From positions 3,980,501 through 4,044,500 of the forward strand of contig NC_063986.1 of NCBI RefSeq assembly GCF_932276165.1: a stretch of 64,000 bases of DNA, written 5' to 3'. The translations under genes were made by a program, and so were the position numbers. Source of the DNA: Plutella xylostella. Lineage: Eukaryota > Arthropoda > Insecta > Lepidoptera > Plutellidae. The stretch's first letter is position 1, and each line of letters opens with the position of its first letter. Shown piece by piece: positions 25,701 to 40,700 of the stretch. Under the pieces are notes generated by a model. It searched no databases, was not told the DNA's origin, and was given only the letters and a program-made list of their open reading frames with translations.

Positions 25701-28700
25701 TAGACAAAACAATCCGATCCGATTAATTCAATGGGACACGTACAATAGAATAAAATAAATGTCGTGCTCCCGATATGGCCTAGGTTTCAGGTTATAGATA
25801 TCTAGATACCCTTAAATTTGCGCGAAATATTTATAGAAATAGGTCAAGTATAATCATCTCAAGCAGTCTCGATAGTTGATAACTTAAGATGCTGATTTTA
25901 ATCAAGTTTTTCTCGTAAATAATAAAGTATCTAAATTGATTCTGGCATTTGAATTCTTAGATGTAGGTACCACACAACTACCAAGTCATTATAATGATCA
26001 TGAGGTACGACCAAGTGACCATATTGGGTTTTCCAATTATTGGTGACTGTTTAGTTCCGCGTGGTCTCGCACCGCCCCTGCTTAGATAAACAATATAAAC
26101 ATGAATATCTCTTTTATGACATCAATGATCTAAATACAGCTATCACCTCACCACACAGCACGTGGTTAAAGATGAAACTATCAGAACAATGCAATAAATT
26201 ATATTCAAATTACAATAATAAAATAACAAAACGTATGGGTTATAGTTATATGTACCTACGTACAGCAAGGACTGTGGGACATTTTCATTCAACTATAAAT
26301 CAGGGCTCGGTTTTAGTGATGGTCCAGGTTATTGTAGTGATACAGAATATTGAAACAAATGCGTACAAGTTTCATATACTTGGATGCTCAGGACACTACT
26401 AGCATATACCTCACTGATGACAACACCTACTTATGCCTTACAATATTCATAAAGAGCGTAAATAGTAAATTATGCCAATAAACACACACATGTCTATGCG
26501 CTCATAGGCCTTCAGCGAAATCAGCGAAACAATCAGTTCTTGGTCTCCCGTAGCCACTTTGTACCATTGTGCCAGCCTTGGTCTGCCACTGTTAGTCCAG
26601 TCAATAAATGACTCAAAATGAGGTGTAGAGTGCGTGAACAGGTAACTAAGCGATTCCTTCAGAAAATTGTTCAGGGGGCTTAGGTTGTTAACATACCAAA
26701 AGTCCTGACTCCTAGGTGATGAGCGGGGGGGAGGAGGGGGGGATAAAGGTACGATTTTTTGGTTTTTAGCTTATATCTCGAAAACGTGGAGGAAGGAGAC
26801 CCATGCCTCAGCAGTGGGGACGTAATGGGTCGTGATGACTCGATGATCTCGAAAACGGTGCATCGGAGAGAAATATTTTCAGCTAGTGAAATGAAGTTCT
26901 TAAAATTGTCTAAAACTTTTATATCATATGTTTTTTTTCCTCGGTAGTTATTACCTAGCTATTACCCTCGGAAAAGTTGAAATTTACAAGAAAAATGTAT
27001 TCATGTCAAAACATTCATAAACATTGCATCATATTGTCTTAACCACGTCTTAACCTATTCATAAACGAAAAAAGTGAATAGAAAAGAAGTTGTAGATTTT
27101 TAAATTCCCTAACTTCGATAACGGTTATAGGAATTAGAAAAAAACATATGATATAAAAGTTTTACATAATTTTAAGAGCTCCATTTTATTAGTTTATAAT
27201 ATTTGTCTCCGATGCACCGTTTTTGAGATATTAGCAAAAAACCAAAAATTTGTACCTTTATCCCCCCCTCCTCCCCCCCGCTCATCATCTAGGAGTCAGG
27301 ACTTTTGGTATGTTAACAACCTAAGCCCCCTGAACAAGTTTCTGAAGGAATCGCTTAGTTACCTGCTCACGCACTCTACACCTCATTCCTTGACTGGACT
27401 ATGTGTACCATTGTAAGTACATATTATGTTGCTGTCTTGTGGAATAAGGAGTGGCAAAGTAAATGTTCCGAGGAGAAGCGATATCAACTGTCGGATGTGC
27501 TTAAAACACGAAAGTGCTGCCTGTAACATTTAGTTTTTGCTGTCGGTACATGGGCATTTACTAGCTTTATTGGCTTCGGTCCAATTCAATTTGTTACAGC
27601 TTTCACTAATACACATATGTATTAAAATGCCCTACATTTATTAAGTGGATACCGCGTGTGGCATCGAACTGCAGAGTTGACCCAGTGAAAGCTTCAGCTG
27701 AATACAAAGGATGTATACAATCAAATACAGAGAATAATTTTAACAAAATACTTTATTTTATTGATGTATTCAAATATAGAAAACCTAATGTGTAAAGTAT
27801 GGCTTTATAAGTTTATGGCTGGTAATCTGTATTTTTCAGAGTGGTTGTTGAAGGGAAAAAAAATTCCGTGGCTGGGATTTTTCGCCAGTATTTCAGCTTA
27901 CACCTACATACTACATTTAATTAGCTCTTCTTATACGTTATTTCATTATGTTTACAAAAAAAGATAATGGCTAGTATTATTAAATTAATTTGCCAAGTCA
28001 TAATAGCCATTTACTGAACACAGTTTAATAGTCCAGCTGCTACTGTGATTTACCCACTTGGCGGTGCGCCAGTGCTTTCGTTACGAGTACATAATATGTG
28101 GGGTGGACCCGCCACTTGCACTACCAAATCATACTAACACCAGCAATATGGCCAATCGTTTTGATTTACAGAGTATTTAGAGGTTTGGGCTTCTACAGTT
28201 ACATTCGTCGCATTTGTCAGTAATTACAGGACAGACTACGCCTAGGTCAACTGGATAGCAGAGTAATTGCTAATTACAGCAATAATTAGACATGTGCTAT
28301 CTGACTAAAGCCAACAAAGTCCAGCGTATCAGGTTTGCTAATGACAAACGTAGTCTGAACCATTAAATTCCTACAGAAAATCCATACTTTTAGTCCAACG
28401 ATTATGGCTTTAGATGACGAATATGTCACAAGAACTGGGTCCCCTCTAGCTTACGAAGAAACGATGATTCGGAGAGCTACTACACTAACCACAACTTTGT
28501 TCCAAACATAAACGACTGCTCTCGCTCGTTCGTGTTTGGTAAAACTAGAGTAACCCTCCAGTGACTCACATCTCTCGGAAAACCATATTGAGCACACACA
28601 AAATGACGCGTGTTCGGTCAAAGACAGACGAGAATACTCGTTGTTGCTGATGATGATGACGGTGACCAGCTAGTCGGCCGCCACTAGAATGTAAAACACA

Positions 28701-31700
28701 TCCGGGTGTAGAGATAATGTGCCGGGTCCTTTGTTAAGTATTCATAGCGCTATGCTTTTAATCTCCTCGGAGTTTTAGAGTGAGGTAGATAAAACACACG
28801 CGCTCACACAATGCATTATAATGCCGAAATTGCCGAATAGGCGTTTTCAACAGACGGATCATAATACTGATATCATTTCCATATTATAGGCTCTGCTTAG
28901 TTTGGGGTCGGATGACCGTGTGAGAGATAGCTCCACCAATATTATTGCGATATGAATATAACGTCATATAAATGTAGAAGAGTTGTTTAAATTCAAGGTG
29001 GCAAGTTATTGAAAACATGTTTTATGACGTACAAATTGTGTGTTTGATTCTATCGTAATCGTAATATATAGTGGAATTCCTAATGGCAAAATACGTGGCC
29101 ATCACGGCAGCAATTCGCAAATATGCTTCTTTTATGTGCAGTACAGTGATGGTTCTATCAAAAAGTCAAGTGATCTTAAACGAATTCATGCTGCTACAAA
29201 TAGGTAGCAAGTGACATAAAATGATTTCTAAAGCGTTACAGTAATCAGCTCAATTGTTTACTGATTCCTGTGGAGGTTTATTGGCAATTTAAAACCAGTG
29301 TGGATCTTACATCATCATATATTATGACTTTGCCATGCAAATAGACAACTACCGTGTAATGACTGACTTCTTATAACGCATAGAAACGGTTACCCAACCG
29401 CCTATAACCAAGTTTTATGATCAGAAATTAATTTGTATTTCGATTTCGTAATTCCCGCTAGTCGCTAATGCCACCAATATAGGTTCGCTATTTGGCCTCA
29501 GCGTAGTTTTCCATACATCCTTGAGCATAAAAAATATTATGCATTTAAATGAAATGCAGTGATCGTTAGCCTGAAGCTTTAATTTATTATCAAGGTTCAC
29601 TCGAATAATATATTTTTTCCAGTTGGAACGAGCTGCAAACACACTGCACAATACTGGCAGAGTTGGCAAATATTACCACAGTAAACTAAATAACGTGCAC
29701 ACATATATTGTCGCATTGCACTTGTTAAACAAACAGGTAGTACACGAGCCAATATGCTCGACAAAAATGGGATTATTGGGAAATATTTACTGCCAAGACG
29801 GAACAAGGAGGTTCACAACTTGGTTACAGACTTTTTTGTTTTTGTTCCAGATAGATGTGTGTGGTACTTGCCCCGTTGTTCTCACGTCCCGGCGTTACGT
29901 GGCGGTACGAGAGAGCCGACCGACATAACACACATAAGAAGACTGGTTACGCTATGCACTGCCTACTTGCGTAATCAACTTCTGAACCCGCACTCGAAAT
30001 CACACGATACTTGATTAGGTATCGTTGATATAGACCGATTATACAATATTACGTGTTATCGAACAACCCTTGGCCCGACCAGTTCATCGTAAGTCTAATA
30101 CTTCCCCGTCATACAAGGCAATGGAAGTACTGATAAGAGAGAAAGAAAAGGCGCCAGGCGACGGCGACACTAGGAAATTAGGTCGGTGCGAGATCTAGAA
30201 TAATTGTCACTATCATCAGTCCGCGGGTTCAGTGACCCCTCTGGCACTGGTCCCAGGGAGCGATCAGCTGTGCCTGCATTTATCTTATCGTTGTTTCAAG
30301 TTTAACTTTACTATACGTATATTTCATTAACCCAATTCACACGACCGTCATTTACATACATTATGTAAATTGGTATAAAGACAATTAGTTTAGTTTACGC
30401 GGCCGCTGAGCTTTTCATGCGGATTGACCTTTGCTTATTCGAATGCCGCACAAGGGTTATTGAAATTCGTAAGTAAAGAAAGATATTTTTAGTTTTTATC
30501 TATAAAATATGCATGGCAATTTACATAGCAGCATCTAAATGCGGCATTCTATTTTTAAGAACAGACACTAAGTAATTAATGCCAGAATAGCTGTAATTAA
30601 CACTGGTTAATAAAAACGCCAACTTCGGGATGATAATGATGTCTATTATCTCATCCGTCTCTAATGAAGTGACTGCAGCCTTCATCTACACCCACCAATG
30701 GCTTTTTGCTTGTTTTAAGAATTAATTAAACACTACAAAGAGTCAAATAAGTGTTGGGTACATATGAAACTTGCGAGTGATGCAACTACTAAATTAAACA
30801 AGGTGAAATAAGTACCAGCGCAAAGCAAGGATTTTCAAGCTAGCATTCTATAGGCTCGTCGTCGTATTGTTATGAATAAAAAATAAGCGCAGTTTTTCAA
30901 AGTCATAACAATGTTTTTGAACGCATTATAATTATGGAACTGATATTTTCCCATGACCGTTTGCATTAAATAATAAAATATGAATTAATTCATATCAAAC
31001 ATACGTAAGTATGATGCCTACTCGTATGAAAGTGTAACCTTGCCATGAAAATATGGTGAAAGAAAAAAGGACGAGGTTTCAAAATGGAACGTTATTATTC
31101 GTCACGAACAATCCACCCATGGACTAGACCCACATCGGTTCGCATGCAAGTGTAACAAGGCCACAGCCTTGTCCTTTAGCTATTATCAACACGTCTTCAG
31201 TACCAACTGCATTTTGATTACTAATGAAGTAATGAAGCACAGACCTATGATAAAGATTGTCGTTAAAGATACGGACGGATCCCGGTAGCAGGTCGTATCG
31301 AAGAACAGTGAGATATAGACAATAAGTATGTAATCGACAGCAGCAAAAGGCAAGAACAAGGGCTGATCATCGCCACGAGTGTTAGTTATTGACGGGATTT
31401 CAAAAACGTGAGATAAATAGAATAGTATTTATTTGTACACCAAAAAAGAATAATAAAATTAATAAGTTGTAACTTTATTAGGGTTCAAAAGGCGGTCTTA
31501 TCACGCGATCTCTGCCGAACAACCATTAGCCTAGCTATAAAGGAGCTTCACTACCTCCAGAGCTAGGTGTCATCAAATATTTCTCTAACCTTTGAATCAT
31601 AACGAGGTTTACATTTCTTGCTGAGTCATGATTACCATGTTATTGTTTAGTTATTGAAGTTTAGTCACGTCTGAATGCACGATTATAAGTTATTTCGTAA

Positions 31701-34700
31701 GAAAATATAAAATAATAATTAACGTAGCAGGTATTTTTTAAGCAGTATGACTAGGTTAGTACATACATTTCCTATCATATGTTTAACCAAACTGGCATTT
31801 TTTCTTTCGTATCCCCTTGTAGCTTGTAGAATCTAGGGCACAATGCACACTGCATGTCGAACAATGCATGCAAATATTGTGTACATAGTGGAAAGTAGCG
31901 TGATACATGTTCACAAAATTAGCCAAGAACCTAATTAGACAATTATCGGGGGACATGCAACGACTTTACGAAAAATTACGAATACGAGACGGTATACCAT
32001 TTACGTATTATGTGGTACAAACTACCTACATAATTTAAGCAATTTATGCACGACCATGTATGGATGGTTGTAGCCTGTAGCTACATCAAATAAAACTAAG
32101 TAACCAGGAACAAGACAAATCAAACAGATTTTTGTTTGCGTTGAAACACCCACGAAGGTTTAGGTCACTGGTCCAAGGGCCGATACAGCAGGGTCACATT
32201 AACTTACGAACGAATTAAATGTTTTTTTGTAAAGCTGGAGTAACTCTACGATTAACTACGTGTCTCTAATCTCTATCAACATCCATTCATTATTATTATT
32301 TTCAGAGAAGGCCAGTCAGTTCAGTTTAGCACATTTAATAAATCACTATTACTAAAAACAGTTCTTGCAGTGTCCTCCACTGCACCGATCTTAATCCAGC
32401 AGTTGAGAAATAAGTAAGTAATAGGTTTGTCTATGTATAATCTATTCTAATTATTGGCTATAAAATAAATCTAAATATATTTATTAAAAGTATGATTAGG
32501 TATGTATATTTATTAGCACTGTTAAGCAACAACCAGTTTTTTTATGATTTTATCTTCTTCGTGGCATGTCGCGTGTCGGTGACAACCATGAGCGATAGAC
32601 CTATAGTGAAAACTGGCAACCACGAGAGTGGTTAGTACAAGAGAAGTACCTATGTTCCTTGGGTTAGTAGGTATGTCAGTTGCCCTGGAGGCTCCGAAAG
32701 TATCTAAAGAACAGTTGGTATCACTGAGGGGACAGCTATTTTAGCAAAACCATAGTACACAATAAGTTACAGAAAAAAAACTATTTATAGATTCGTTTTC
32801 TAAGTTCTCTTACGAATCACGCATAGCTCTTTACATTGCCCGCTGAGCGACATCCATAAACCAGTAATCGATAACGTATACGATTTTGAAGACAAATATA
32901 AATATGTATACTTTTCAAACAATTACATTCGTTCAGCATGAAAACTAAGCACTGCAAATGTTATAAAAAATGTTATAAGAAATGGTTTACGCAAATTTGA
33001 TCACATATCCGAATACCGCACTAAGCTCAAGTGGCTCCCAATCCGCCTTCGCCGGAATGCTCATATTCTCTCCTTACTCTACTCTGTGCTGTTCAATCCC
33101 TCAACACCGGCGTACCTTAAAGAGCGCTTCGTTTTTAAACTTCACGCAGACAACAGGCCGATGACATCCTCACAAAGGCTTTTGTTGGAGCTTCCAACGC
33201 ACACCTCTGAGTTTTATGGCAACTCCTTCACAGTAACCGCCATACGGCTGTGGAACTCACTGCCATTGGAAATCCGTTGTGCAAAATCAGCTTTTGCTTT
33301 CAAAAGACAAGTAAAGGAATATTATCTGTCCATCATTTAATAGTACCTACCTACGTATAAATCTTTATATAAGTATATGGTATGTATGTATATATATAAG
33401 TATCTATTATATTTGTATGTATGTATCTAAGTATTTATTATTAAAACATAAAAAATATCACTAGTATTTAAATGCAATACGTGTACACCTTCCTCTTCTA
33501 CTCAATAAGTCTCTCTTCACCCAAAGGTTGCCTGGAAGAGATCGCTTTTAGCGATAAGGCCGCCTATTGTGCTTACTCCTTTTGTAATTTAATGTATGTT
33601 GTGTGTTTTGTTCAATAAAGTTATATTGTATTGTATTGTATTGTAAGAATTGGCCTCGATGCTAACAACATTAGCGGCACACATCAGTCGGACACGAACG
33701 TCTCTTCAGAACTAATTAAGGTAACCCACATGAGTACACGGCACGAGAACAAAATAAGAAAGCATCTCTATATTCTCTATAGGGATGACTTGCAATACAC
33801 ACTTTCACCGCATCCTACTTACGGAACAAAAGCGGGGTTTTTGGGACAAGCTAAAAATGAAACAGAGTTCAGTCTAAAGGTAAGTACATGCCGTGGCGAC
33901 GAGTATCTATATACTTTGCTTGTCACAGCACCGTTTGCCTCCGATTCGTTTCGTAACATTTTGTAAGAAAATAAAACCTACCTCCGAAATATTTGTACGA
34001 AACATAGCTAAGAAGTAATTCTTCATGAAGTGAAATTTATGGTAATCATAAATTACAATCGGTCATGAGTCAAATACAATGTTAAACTAATAAATACCAT
34101 ACCTTTTCATGGATAACATATTATTAGTTCACATTGATGTAAAAAGTTTTATAATACAAATCCTAATAGTCGGTACTAGTAAGCAACATAAAATTTAAGT
34201 ACTTAATAAAATATATGACCAAAGCCAAATATTCTACCAAAAGTACAGAAACATAGCAGAGGTTGTAGGCAATATCATATAAATAAACAAACACCACATA
34301 AAGGTTAAATGATTCTATTGTAAAGGCCGGGCCGCGGGCACCAACCAATCGATTGCTAAATTGATGGGCGAAAATTGACGGTGTCATATTTCTAAGCTCA
34401 TACCGTGGTTGCTTTTCATTATAGTTGTTAAATATTGACCACATTGTATTGTAACAGGTTGTAAACAAAAAATAAATAAATTTAAGTTTTCCAATCAATT
34501 CCTACAACATATTTGCGGAGGAGGCATTATACAGAGGTAATAGCGCAGTCTAGGTGCTCTAGTAATAAAAGGTTTCTGTCTAGACTGTAGGAGTTAAGTA
34601 GCAGATGTTGCCAGGGTCGGTATCCTTATAATTTCGTGCAAAGTTGCTGAAGTGGCTCTACTTGTCTGAATAGCAATGAGCTGAAAATTCACAATTTACC

Positions 34701-37700
34701 CTTCATTAGTATTTTCACTCTCTCAGACAGATTTTATTTAAATTGCTTTGCATTACTTTCCATTTCTTGTAAACTAAAAATATTTTTGAAATAATAAATA
34801 CCTAATTTCTTCTAACTTTATTGTCTACTAGCTGTTCGCTTCGCCTTAAAAAGTTTTCCCGTGGGAATTCCGGGATAAAAAGTATCCTATGTTCTTTCCC
34901 AGGGTCTAGACCGTATGAATACCAAAGGAGAACGGCAGTGGGCGTACCGCCTTTTTTTTGGAGCGTTTCAGAACCATGTTTTCACCATTTATTAATACAG
35001 TGTAGATAAGGTATTTTCAGTAATTACAATATTTTTAGAAGTCGGGGGAAAAGAAAAAATGATAAATGAAGAATATTTAAATCTAAGGATAATGGAACGT
35101 AAAAATAAACATATAGAGAACGGAACGTAACAACAGTGGTGCCAGACCTCGGAATATTACCAGCAAATCCGAGCAAAAAAGTAATCGAATAGAAATATCG
35201 ACACATTCTTAAATACAAAAGATATTTTATTTATCAATAAATTACATGTTCTGGTACTATTTGTGCCAAAACTAGTACATTTGGTTTATAAAATATCATT
35301 ATATTTAAGTCTTGAAGACTTTTATCCATAGTAAACCATTTTCTTTTTCTCTTTATTCGATTCACTATAATCGATATTTTTTGAATATTTAAATCTAATA
35401 ACACTGAATCTTGCTTGTCAATCTTGTCATAGTAGTTGTTATTTCATTTTCCATTACCTAACCTAATTATTTAATATTTTGAATACCGCTGAAACTGCTG
35501 AAGATATAGAACAAATGTGACAAAGGGGAGAACCAGACCCGGTTCCTGTTCCACCTCCCCGGCAGGCTCCCGTCCCACTTCTTCATCAGGAACGTGCAGA
35601 AGCAGCAGAACAAGAACACGCAAAATCCTGACAATATTTTCTATGAACCATAGGATGATAAATACCTAAATCAAATATGAGAAGAGCAACTGCGTTCTGC
35701 AGTTCGAATCCCGGCGCTGACATGTACCAATGTGTTCTTTGAATTTAATTAAAATGTATACCATCACACTTACAGTGAATGAAACCTGCATACCTATCTA
35801 GATTTAGCATATCTAGAGAGCCAGGTGCAGGTACTTACACCCCAACAGAGAATAGAATAGAGTAGGTAATAGGAACATAAAATTCCTAACGTTGATTCCA
35901 GGCAAATTATGTTATGTAAATAAAACAATGATCTTTTAAACAGTATATTTTATTTCATTACATTACTCGCCAAATGCATACCCATATAGTAGAACCTTTA
36001 CATATAGCATTTCGAAATGGCATAGCAGATCCCTGTTGCGGAGTGGCAATTTAAAACTTCAGAAGTTGGATAAGTATAACATTATTCCATGATGAAAGTA
36101 GTAGCCTGATCTAGTCGATAATATTAATAAAATCATTATATTTATTAATATTATCGTTGCACGTCCCGTATTTATTTAAACGTAAACATATAACTTGATA
36201 TACCTAACATATTATTATCAAATTATTATTCACGTTGTTCGTCTTGTGTTGTTCAAGTGTTGACATGGTGTTGACGTATAGTTGTTGACATGACACATTT
36301 TTTTATCATTTCAATTTTTCTGCTCTGGTTTGTCAATTTTTGTCATTATACTGAGATCCAACCTAGACATTTATGACGTAAATCACAGAGTACTTGGCAT
36401 AAACATTACTTCACTTGACGTTCCATTCTTCCTGTATGAATGTTTACGTTCCATTGCGACTACATTTTAAAGATTCTTTTTTTCAGTTTTTCTCTTTTCT
36501 CCCAGCTTCCAAAAATCTAGCAATTAATTCACTGAGAGAAAAAAGTACAAAAATAGTGTTGAAGTTACTAAAATGGGTGTTATTCCCAGGACAACAAATT
36601 TACTGTTACTGTTACAATCGGACTTTTGTAAATTCAGTTTTGTATAAATAAGTAAATAATATGTGTAGACATTACACAATAGATATAGCGAATTTTATAA
36701 AACTTTGTCATTTTAAGTTTAACAAAATAGTGTCTTTTAGTAGTACCTCTGTAAATATTACTAAACTTTGTGTTACTTACAGACGTTGTTTTGTGATACT
36801 AGTGTTTGTGTTTTTATTATTACTGAACATATTTTTCGTTTTTTAATGTGTAGACTGGGGAATACATTAGCATACTGAGATTCAGTAGTGTGTTTAGTAA
36901 TTTCAGCTAACTATTTTATATATTCTATAATCCTTTAGTATTGTCTTGACTAGGAAATACATTGGTGAAGTTAAATATATTGTGGGTGTTTTGTAATTTC
37001 AAGTACTCGTTTTGGTGATATCAATAGCCATAGCGCAGGCCACACCGGGAGTGAAGCGTAAGGAAACGGAAAGGAAAGGAATGAAAAGCTTCGCTCTCGT
37101 AGCTACCGTCTCTATACCACAAACAATATTAGTCTATGCTCTATACGTACTTAGGATCTGACTATGAATGAACTGTGAATCAAAGTACTATATGAGTGGA
37201 TGAATATCAAACTGCCATATGTCACGTCCACGCAAAATTTGGGAAATGGAGTTTTTTGTTTTCTCTATTATTTAATGGTCATAGAACTTGCCCCGTGATT
37301 TAATCAGTTGACTTGTGACCTTAAGAATGTATTTTAATAAACAAATCCATTAAAACACTCATAGAAAAGCGTAAAAGTTAATAAACAGTTTGGACTTATA
37401 GCAGTTTGATATGCCCATACAAGACTTATGCTGTTTTGATATGAGTCATAAGGACTTATAGTTGTTTGACAAATACTATTATCATGGGCCGGACTCAGTA
37501 AGACTAATATGATTTATGCACTTCTATTAAATACAATGCTTCTATTAAAGTTAATCAACCAAAATTTATCGGTAGAAAAGTACCTAACTTCCGTATTATA
37601 TTCTACCCGATACGGCCCTGTGTTTACTACGAAAATGATTTGTGATTGACACGTGGGTTGGAAAAAAGGGGTTTTAAACTTACTTCGCCATAGTTTTCTG

Positions 37701-40700
37701 TCGTTTTTTTGCTATACTCTTCAATCTGTTCCTTTTCCGATCTTTATGAGGGTCCACAATCACAATTTCCTCAACATTTTTATTCATATTCGTTATAAAA
37801 CACTTGGAGCACACACCACAGCCTCGAAATTCTCACCAAGACTGACGCCATGTTGAAAATATTACGCTCTGTGATTGGCCGGAATGGACTTGTGAAAATT
37901 TGTAATGCGAAACGGTTAGACTTAAAAGGATTTGAAAAAAACTTACTTTTTTAAGGGCTTTTTTCTCATGGATGCCTTGCACTTATTGGAACTTGAAGGG
38001 CATAGGCAAACTAACATTTTAACGGAGAACACGACCAAATCAAAAAGTCAATTTTTCGGGTAGGTGGACATATGGCAGTTTGATATTCATCCACTCATAT
38101 GAGACTTGTAAAAGTACAAATCTGAGCACTGATTAGTGGTGGAAGTACGTACCAGAAAGTCAATATAACACAAGAAAACTTAATACCGCGATGTAGACTA
38201 TTGCATAGTGACATCTGTTAGCGGGCATATGAACTAAACACTAACAAAGACTACATTAATTTTTAGTATTATGAAATACTCGGAATAATCATTGTGGTCA
38301 CTTGTAAAAACAAAATATTCATTTGGGATTACAAACTTTGTTTGATTTCACAAATGTATGTTTTTCATCAGGGCTACATAAATTTTTAGTATTAAGAAAT
38401 ACTCGGAATTATCATTGTACGTTAGAAAATACACAGAGAAGAAATTACAAAGCAACGACACTCAACTTCACAAATCGATACACTTGGTATTATGAGGGAA
38501 CTGTAAATTTTATTTAATGTAGTAATACCATAATTTTAAAATGTTTTTTGTTGTTATTACATTTGGATGTTTTATAGTAATTAAACAAGCCTTTGTGAAA
38601 ATAATTAATACTGTATTGAAATCAATAGGCATTGTAAATCATATGATTTTTTAATAATACCCTCAAAAACAAAAGTCATGTTATAGATATTACAATATGG
38701 AAATAACAAAAGTTTTTAATAATTATGTTTCACTATTATTTTAAAGTAAAGTTCTGTTGGATTTATTTTAAAATAGTATTAACGGGCATTGCAAATCGAT
38801 TTTTTTATTTCTACAATAAAATTTCTCTCAGTGTTGACTTGTGTACCTGTACAGTGTCTCTCTAATCATGGTACTTTCATTACGGAACCCGTCATTTCCA
38901 TAGTGGTACAAAACGTCCTTAGAACCCTGCCTTTGTCCTTTCATTCAAATCCGTTCAGTAGTTTTGGCGTGAAAGAGTAACAGACAGACAGACACAGTTA
39001 CTTTCGCATTTATAATATTAGTTAGGATTAGGATGAATGTATGTACAGTCCGCAAGTAATGTTATACAAACATTTGTTTCACTACTATTTCTTATAGACT
39101 GGGTCGGTTGGTCGGTCGCTGTGTAAGGAAACTCTTATGACTGGAAGACTCTTTACAGCAGCATAACCATACCTACTCGTTTTTTTGCTCTGATAGCTTC
39201 TTAGTACATACATGAATGCGAGCCTCTTGTACGGTAGAACGTAACCGTTTATTTATGAGTTTCCGTTATTTTAGCCGCGATCTCTTGACCGACATCGTAC
39301 TCCAAAATTCTGTATTATGCTTGAATATTTACATAATGATAAATTAATTTCCATTCAAGATGATCGCGCCACTTCCTTTGCTAGAGGAAGTCGGGTGAAT
39401 AATTGAAGTAGATACTCAGTGTAGTACGGCACTTCGCGTGTTTGCAGGGCCCCAAGTCTGCTAAAGAATGGCGGCACAGTTGTGTGTCGGCAGCATGGGT
39501 TTCGCACTGTAGGTATTCATTATCTGTGTTTTAGGAAACATTTATTGCATCTTTTTTAAAGAACTAACGTTAATAAACAGTAATAAGTGTTAATATTGCA
39601 CTACTGGGAGTCACTAACCAAGAGAAAACAGATACCTAAAGTCGGAAAACCATTCAGACGACACAGCATTGAGCCGCCATTCATTAGCAGACTTGAGGCC
39701 CAGTAATAATGCTGAAGAACCCGTAATAAGTACCTAAAGCTTTTTGGTAAGTAAAACGAGTACCATCCTATAAAAGGAAAGTAGGCAGTTTATCGTGGGT
39801 AAGTGTGCTTTATAGGTTGTAATATGAACGTTATGTTGAACAACTACCAAACACACTACTGAAAGATTACAGAAGAACCAATGTGATTTTTATACAGAGC
39901 ATATATTTATATGTATATTATTGTATATATACTAAAGAAGACAAGCATTATCATAACCAAGCAGTACAAATATGAGCACATTTTAAAAATAAGCTATGAC
40001 TATTGCCGTTGGTGGACCGGCCTTACCTTAAAATCATAATTTCATCATGGATTCACTGGTACGTGATGTGATGATTCAACGTTTTTTTAATAATTTATTC
40101 GAATCATCACATCGTGTATTTAAACAGGACCTTGCGCTCTTCCTTAGGAAGTAAGTCGTAACGTGCAATTATGTTTTCGAACGCACGCTTATCTCTGTAG
40201 AACACCGGAATAGGCCACCTTCGGAGGATGGGCATTGGCCAGCTCGCGCGGTTGCATGTTCTACTATTATCCATTATTATGTGGAGGTGAGGATATTATC
40301 TAAGATCATACTCAGTAAGGGGAAATACAGGTTTCATGCTCATGAAGTTCAAATGTGAATCTTTCGAAACACAGATTAAGAGCGCAAGATCACAACAGTG
40401 ACTACTCAGGTAACCCCGGTTGATTGAGAAGGCGTGGCCCGTGTCGACATGATCGACACTTGAGACCGCAACAATAGTAAAATACCATAATCCAAGTTAT
40501 GCAAGCGCCAGCAAAGAATACATTGCGAAATGAGGGTGGGCACATTTCATTAATTGGCATCACCTATCGCACACATTAACCTAGTATGCGGAATTCCTAA
40601 CTTAAATAAATAAATAAATAAACTTGATGCGCTTTTATGATGCGTCTTTTATAACATTAGGAGGCTATTTTGTATAATTATTCGTCATTTGTTAGATAAT

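Noticed and set aside
34163..34498. 111-codon minus-strand frame
   Set aside because: AT-rich, no domain, no splice partners. Chance frame in a large intron.
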